Positions 59,314 to 64,000 of a stretch of DNA of 64,000 nucleotides are shown here, piece by piece. A program made the translations under genes and the position numbers. How positions within the stretch are numbered: position 1 is the first letter of the stretch; each line of letters opens with the position of its first letter. This DNA comes from Ascaphus truei (Eukaryota > Chordata > Amphibia > Anura > Ascaphidae), in assembly GCA_036426205.1 (NCBI GenBank), contig CM071568.1, forward strand, positions 123,943,724 through 124,007,723, in the 5' to 3' direction. The notes beneath the pieces were generated by a model that saw only the letters and a program-made list of their open reading frames with translations, had not been told where the DNA came from and did no database searches.

Positions 59314-59995
59314 TTATTTGGTATATCCCTGTATACCTTTCCTATCTAAAAAGATGTCCAACCTTTTTTTGAACAAATCTATTGTATCTGCCATCACAGT
59401 CTCCATGGGTAATGAATTCCACATTTTAACTGCCCTTACTGTAAAGAACCCTTTCCTTTGTTGCTGGTGAAATTTCCTTTCCACCAACCTTAAGGGATGG
59501 CCCCGAGTCCTTTGTACTGCCCGTGGGATGAATAGTTCTTTTGAAAGCTCCTTGTATTGTCCCTGAATATATTTGTATATAGTTATCATATCCCCACTTA
59601 GACGCCTCTTTTCTAATGTAAATAAATATAATTTAGCTAGCCTCTCCTCATAAGTTAGAATGTCCATCCCCTTTATTAATTTGGTGGCTCTTCTCTGCAC
59701 TCTCTCTAGTTCCATAATGTCTTTTCTTAGGATTGTTGCCCAACATTGTACTCCATATCAAGGGTGGTCTTACTAATGCTTGTAAAGGGGCATAATTATG
59801 TTTACTTCCCTTCCATCCACTGCCCGTTTGATGCAAGATAAGATCTTGTTTGCCTTTCAGCTACTGCATGACTTGGGCACTATTGCTAAGCCTGCTGTCT
59901 ACAAGCACTCCTAAATACTTCTCATCAAGGATTCCCCCAATATATCTCCATTTAATTTGTAAGTCGCCTTTTTAGTCTTGCATCCCAAATGCATA
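59314..59995 (-). pseudogene. CR1 ORF2, C-terminal segment 3' of the insertion
   Basis: Reads MHLGCKTKKATYKLNG and GVLVDSR-type words, then PLQALVRPPL, and from 59715 an open stretch RRATKLIKG...LTYEERL...LFTLEKRRLSGDM...YKY and a terminal NSLPMETVMADTIDLFKKRLD. Frameshifts occur between 59900 and 59720. This is the region after the RT that CR1 elements keep. Confidence 0.85.
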
Positions 59996-61149
59996 GAAAC
60001 AAAAAGAGAACAGCGCAAAAAAACCATTGTGTAGTATATTAAAATAATTTTATATAATGTGAAGGTGAGTATTGCACGTACATCAAAATAAAGGGTTAAT
60101 AGCAAGACATGTTAGGGACATGTTACCACTCGGCAGCACAGCAGGATGCAGACACCAAGTATTAGACGTCCTCCCTCAGATGCTGGTATCCGGATTCAGA
60201 ATATGCAGCTCAGCGTTGGGGAACCTTCCCGCGTCTTCACGGAGCTCTCAGCAATTGTTCTCAGGGGTAGATCACCGCGTTTCTTCTCTGGTTAGTCCAC
60301 GTTGGCGTGTGACGTCATCCGGCAGCGTCTCTCGGCCGGTCGCGTCTTTAATGCGTCACTCCTTAGCGAGGCAATCGAGCGGTATAACAAGTCCCGGACA
60401 AGTCCCCAGCTGAACAAATGTTCAAGTAAAAAGCCGCAATGGGGATATAAGTCAAAAATGAGGAACGCGCCCCCACGCGTTTCGTACTTTCGTACTTCGA
60501 AGTACTTACGAAGGAGAGGGCGCGTAGGAGAGGGTGCGTTCCTTCATTTTTTACTATATCCCCATTGCGGCTTTTTACTTGAACATTTGTTTCACTGTGG
60601 GACTTGTCCGGGACTTGTTATACCGCTCGATTGCCTATCGCTAAGGAGTGACGCATTAAAGACGCAACCGGCCGAGAGACGCTGCCGGATGACGTCACAC
60701 GCCAACGTGGACTAACCAGGAAGAAACGCGGTGATCTACCCCTGAGAACAATTGCTGTGAGCTCCGTGAAGACGCGGGAAGGTTCCCCAACGCTGAGCTG
60801 CATATTCTGAATCCGGATACCAGCATCTTGAGGGAGGACGTCTAATTCCTGGTGCCTGCATCCTGCTGTGCCTGCCGAGTGGTAACATGTCCCTAACATG
60901 TCTTGCTATTAACCCTTTATTTTGATGTACGTGCAATACTCACCTTCACATTATATAAAATTATTTTAATATACTACACAATGGTTTTTTTGCGCTGTTC
61001 TCTTTTTGTTTCTATGTAGCTTGGTGTTTGAACCATTCCCACTGATCAGCAGCATAAAACCTCACCTATCAGGTTGTATTGTATAACTTATTTTTAAGTC
61101 ACTATCTCTATCACAGACCACATTTGAGCGCAAGTCTTTTCTGTTTTCC
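59996..61149. mobile_element. Snapback insertion in CR1 with 13-bp target duplication and hammerhead-like core
   Basis: The 13-mer tcccaaatgcata of the CR1 ORF is present at both sides (59983-59995 and 61150-61162). The first 1,020 bp (59995-61018) are a palindrome with arms of about 500 bp: gaaacaaaaagagaacagcg at the start, cgctgttctctttttgtttc at the end. A 130-bp unique tail follows. A hammerhead-like motif on the minus strand sits at the fold (60516-60461). The same design is seen at 11975-12640. Open frames inside the arms are mirrored shadows. Confidence 0.85.
60461..60516 (-). ncRNA. Hammerhead-ribozyme-like motif at the centre of the snapback
   Basis: Minus strand: cttcgta where CUGANGA is expected, a gtac/gtac-rich stem-II segment with a small duplication (gtacgaaagtacgaaac), then gaaa and a 5-bp stem III acgcg/cgcgt closed by tggggg, followed by T, a permitted cleavage base. 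The 3' half fits well and the 5' core is eroded. Confidence 0.5.
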
Positions 61150-62895
61150 TCCCAAATGCATAACCTTACATTTATCTGTATTAAACCTCATTTGCCATTT
61201 ACCTGCCCACGTTTCCAGTCTCTCCAAGTCCTTCTGAAGAGAAATTACATCCTGCTCTGATTCTATTACCTTACACAATTTAGTATCATCAGCAAAGATG
61301 GAGACTTTGCTCTCGATCCCACCCTCAAGGTAATTAATAAACAAGTTAAAAAGCAGGGGTCCCAGTAGCGATCCTTGAGGTACTCCACTCATGACTTTAG
61401 CCCAACCTGAAAAAGTTCCATTTATGACAACCCTCTGTTGTCTGTCCTTTAACCAGTTTTCAATCCAGGTGCATATATTATTACTCAGTCCAATTTTCTT
61501 TATTATGTACACTAACCTCTTGTGTAAAACCGTATCAAAAGCCTTTGCAAAATCTAAGTAGATCACATCAACTGCATTACCCTGGTCTAAATTCCTACTT
61601 ACCTCCTCAAAGAAACAAATAAGGTTAGTTTGGCAAGATCTATCCTTCATAAATCCATGCTGACTATTACTAATAATTTTGTTTTCCATTAGGTATTCCT
61701 GAATATTATCCCGTATTAAACCTTCAAGTAGTTTCCCTACTATTGAAGTCAGGCTTAAAGGTCTGTAATTCCCCGGGTGTGATCTAGCTCCCTTTTTAAA
61801 TATAGGCACCACATCTGCTTTACGCCAATCTTGTGGTACTGAGCCTGTGGAAATTGAGTCTTTGAATATTAAATATAATGGTTTTGCTATTACTGAGCTT
61901 AACTCCTTGAGAACTCTTGGATGTATGCCATCGGGGCCAGGTGCCTTATTTACTTTAATTTTTTCAAGTCGCTTATGGACTTCTTCCTCAGTTAACCAAT
62001 TGGTCATTAATATGGAGGTTGTGGCTTCCTTCTGTGGCGCTACTATTGAACTTGATTCTTCCCTGGTAAACACAGAGGCAAAGAATTTGTTTAATACCTC
62101 TGCTTTTTCCTTATCTCCAATAATCTGCCTACCCATCTCACACTGAAAGGGTCCTATATTTTCTTTTCTCATTTTTTTGTTATTAAGGTACTTAAAGAAC
62201 TTTTTAGGGTTGACCTTACTTTCTATTGCAATCCTTTTTTCATTATCCATTTTTGCTAATTTAATTGCCCTTTTGCAATTTTTGTTACATTCCTTATAAT
62301 TCTGATACAATGTCTCTGTCCCTTCTGACTTAAAGAATCTAAACGCCTTCCTCTTCTTGTCCATTTCCTCCCCTACCTGTTTATTTAGCCACATTGGTTT
62401 TGACTTATTTCTTTTATACTTATTACCCAAGGGTATACACTGATAAGTGTGCTTTTCTAACAATGTTTTAAAGACTGCCCATTTATCTTCTACATTTTTC
62501 CCTGCAAAAACATCATCCCATTGTATTACTACTAGATTAGACCTCAGTTTATTAAAATCTGCCTTTCTAAAGTTTAAAGTCTTTGTTGAACCCAAGTAAT
62601 CTGTTTTTTGATAATTTATTTCAAATGAGACCATGTTATGATCACTGTTACCCAAATGTTCCAGGACTTGAATATTTGTTATTACTTCTACATTGTTTGA
62701 TATGACCAAATCCAGAACTGCCCCTCTCCTGGTTGGTTCCTCAATAATTTGGGTCATATAATTATCTTTAAGCACCCCCAAAAACCTGTTTCCTTTTGTT
62801 GTAACGCTAATCTCATTGCCCCAGTCTATGTCTGGATAATTAAAATCCCCCATTATGCAAACATGACCCAGTTTTGATGCCTTCTCTATTTGCAA
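61111..62895 (-). CDS. CR1 LINE ORF2: endonuclease C-terminus and reverse transcriptase, 594 codons open
   Basis: From the N-terminus: MGDFNYPDIDW and NSDHNMVSF (catalytic GDFN and SDH motifs of the AP-endonuclease domain), a basic linker, then the RT fingers and palm with NKAPGPDGIHPRVLK, WRKADVVPIFKK, NYRPLSLTS, QHGFMKDRSCQTN, VIYLDFAKAFDTV, MSGVPQGSLLGPLLF and SIFADDTKL (the catalytic Asp pair), ending in the thumb segment AGKWQMRFNTDKCKVMHLG. The ORF then runs 11 residues into the snapback insertion and stops. It copies the element's RNA at a nicked target. The first part of the endonuclease is in a separate frame (62966-63289). A 594-codon uninterrupted frame shows a fairly recent copy. 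The ATG at 62895 is only the start of the open frame, not the natural start. Confidence 0.9.
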   Translation of the reverse strand: MQIEKASKLGHVCIMGDFNYPDIDWGNEISVTTKGNRFLGVLKDNYMTQIIEEPTRRGAVLDLVISNNVEVITNIQVLEHLGNSDHNMVSFEINYQKTDYLGSTKTLNFRKADFNKLRSNLVVIQWDDVFAGKNVEDKWAVFKTLLEKHTYQCIPLGNKYKRNKSKPMWLNKQVGEEMDKKRKAFRFFKSEGTETLYQNYKECNKNCKRAIKLAKMDNEKRIAIESKVNPKKFFKYLNNKKMRKENIGPFQCEMGRQIIGDKEKAEVLNKFFASVFTREESSSIVAPQKEATTSILMTNWLTEEEVHKRLEKIKVNKAPGPDGIHPRVLKELSSVIAKPLYLIFKDSISTGSVPQDWRKADVVPIFKKGARSHPGNYRPLSLTSIVGKLLEGLIRDNIQEYLMENKIISNSQHGFMKDRSCQTNLICFFEEVSRNLDQGNAVDVIYLDFAKAFDTVLHKRLVYIIKKIGLSNNICTWIENWLKDRQQRVVINGTFSGWAKVMSGVPQGSLLGPLLFNLFINYLEGGIESKVSIFADDTKLCKVIESEQDVISLQKDLERLETWAGKWQMRFNTDKCKVMHLGGKQKRLALKCGL

Positions 62896-62965
62896 ATGTA
62901 TTTTAGCTTCCTCAATCTCACAGATATTTGGTGGTTATATTTGGTTATATTTGGTGGTTTGGTGG

Positions 62966-63289
62966 TTATATTCCCACAAACATTTTCTTTATACTTTTAC
63001 CTCCACTGCTAATTTCTATCCACAAGGTCTCTACATTTTCATCATTCCCTTCATAGACATCATCCCTTATAATAGGTTTTAGATCTGGTTTAACATATAG
63101 ACATACTCCACCTCCCCTTCTATTTGTTCGATCCTTCCGAAAAATAGAATACCCTTTTAAATTAACTGTCCAGTCATGAGTTTCATCCCACCATGTTTCA
63201 GTAATGCCTATGATATCATACTGCTCTCTTGTAGCTATTAATTCAAGCTCCCCCATTTTATCTGTCAGGCTTCTTGCATTAGCAAGCAT
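62966..63289 (-). CDS. CR1 LINE ORF2: endonuclease N-terminal part
   Basis: Encodes LANARSL, DIIGITETWW (catalytic Glu) and RRGGGVCLYVKPDL, the first half of an exonuclease-endonuclease-phosphatase fold. The frame is lost at 62925-62965, where the word ttatatttggt is repeated two to three times. That small tandem slippage separates it from the downstream ORF at 62895. Confidence 0.85.
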   Translation of the reverse strand: MLANARSLTDKMGELELIATREQYDIIGITETWWDETHDWTVNLKGYSIFRKDRTNRRGGGVCLYVKPDLKPIIRDDVYEGNDENVETLWIEISSGGKSIKKMFVGI

Positions 63290-63511
63290 GCATTTAAGTT
63301 TTTTTCAGCCTGTACTATTATCTTATCTGCTCCTTCCTTTCTGCTCCCACTTGGTTTGGTCTTTAGAAGTTTTCTAGTATTATCTCTATTTACTATGGGT
63401 ATCTCACTGCTTGTCAAACTTGCACTTGCCCCCATTCTACCTCCATACCACCTTGTATCCTCATCTATTCCATTTAGTTCATATCTGTTTCATTCCCCTC
63501 CCCCCTCCATC

Positions 63512-63874
63512 CTAGTTTAAAATCTCCTCCAACCTTTTTAGCATTCTCCCCTCTTGCACAGAAGATCCCTCTTCATTGAGGTGCAATCCGTCCCTAGAAT
63601 ATAGATGGCACCTCTCAGAAAAGGAGTCCCAGTGCTCTAAAAACCCAAACCCCTCCTTCCTACACCACTTTCTTAGCCATGCATTAACCTCCCTGATCTC
63701 TGACTGTCTCCCTGCGGTAGCGCATGGCACTGGTAGTATTTCAGAAAATACTACCTTGGAGGTCCTTGCCTTAAGCTTTTGGCCTAGATCCCTGTAGTCA
63801 TTTTTTAGGACCCTCCATCTTTCTCTAACTTTGTCATTGGTGCCAACATGTACCAAGACCGCCGGGTCAATCAC
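63512..63874 (-). CDS. CR1 LINE ORF1: esterase-like (SGNH) C-terminal region
   Basis: Contains VLVHVGTNDKVR and YSRDGLHLNEEGS, the block III (GTND) and block V (DxxH) motifs of SGNH/GDSL hydrolases, with VVFSEILPVP between. An esterase domain in ORF1 is a known feature of many CR1 elements and is thought to help particle assembly or membrane contact. The nucleophile Ser block should lie upstream, past a frame change near 63880 at a C-run. It stops at 63512, upstream of the ORF2 endonuclease. Confidence 0.85.
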   Translation of the reverse strand: MIDPAVLVHVGTNDKVRERWRVLKNDYRDLGQKLKARTSKVVFSEILPVPCATAGRQSEIREVNAWLRKWCRKEGFGFLEHWDSFSERCHLYSRDGLHLNEEGSSVQEGRMLKRLEEILN

Positions 63875-64000
63875 AGCCCCCCCCCAACAATCTGTCTACC
63901 CAATCCGCAATGTGCCGAACCCAAGCACCCGGGAGACAACAAACTGTTCGGTTCATGCGGTCCCGGCAACAGATTGCCCTATCTACCTTCCTAATAATGG

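Larger units (their letters stand above)
59098..64000 (-). mobile_element. CR1 LINE, long copy running off the window, interrupted by a snapback insertion
   Basis: Read on the minus strand the element has an ORF1 esterase region, an apurinic endonuclease, a reverse transcriptase, a C-terminal domain and a 3' tail (tttttcaacctcatctac, tatgtaacta; plus-strand 59098-59150). The 3' tail matches the end of the plus-strand CR1 at 9460-9512. The 5' end lies beyond 64000. The insertion at 59996-61149 splits the ORF just after the RT. Confidence 0.92.

Noticed and set aside
60072..60936. Mirrored 113/93/66-codon ORFs starting MHVHQNKGLIARHV
   Set aside because: The same protein words appear on both strands because the region is a palindrome; it is a non-coding snapback.

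Overview
The window looks like a piece of an anuran (frog or toad) nuclear genome. Two single-copy vertebrate genes with GT-AG introns sit in a matrix of transposon families typical of amphibians: CR1 and L2-like LINEs, Penelope-like elements, PIF/Harbinger, hAT and piggyBac-like MITEs, and LTR elements. No prokaryotic, phage or CRISPR content is seen. Species cannot be named from the sequence.

Genes. On the minus strand, 24.9-28.7 kb carries a complete geminin gene (GMNN): six coding exons, 212 codons, every splice site readable, with a CpG-rich promoter region near 30 kb. On the plus strand, 13.2-16.2 kb carries a two-exon, 221-codon armadillo-like helical protein. I read it as ARMH2, the neighbour of GMNN on human 6p22.3. 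The two genes converge, the arrangement I recall for human, so the window appears to hold a conserved vertebrate linkage group.

Layout. 0-6.1 kb: most of a PIF/Harbinger DNA transposon with an intact two-exon DDE transposase (minus strand) and the tail of a convergent second ORF. 6.1-12.7 kb: nested repeats (LTR, truncated CR1, a MITE split by a solo LTR, a snapback element). 13.2-16.2 kb: ARMH2-like gene with an LTR-like block in its intron. 16.3-24.1 kb: snapback elements, an old L2-like LINE and a 2.4-kb Penelope-like insertion. 24.5-30.3 kb: GMNN. 30.5-33.7 kb: a 69/77-bp minisatellite. 35.0-44.0 kb: a 4.3-kb segment present twice in tandem, with 23-bp minisatellites and chained Harbinger MITEs; the second copy is full of 1-2 base indels. 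44-58.4 kb: MITEs with clean target duplications, a telomere-like tandem array and several GC-rich or C-rich minisatellites. 58.8-64 kb: a long minus-strand CR1 LINE (ORF1 esterase, endonuclease, long open RT) interrupted by another snapback insertion.

Most notable: several palindromic insertions (about 12.0, 21.3, 22.8 and 60.5 kb) share a hammerhead-ribozyme-like core near the fold. Three have 13-15 bp target duplications, and one still encodes the C-terminus of a Penelope-like GIY-YIG endonuclease. Together they look like one Penelope-derived, ribozyme-bearing foldback family. A second point is practical: parts of the window (31.3-33.7, 39.3-44.0 and perhaps 56.2-56.8 kb) look like unpolished or falsely duplicated assembly.
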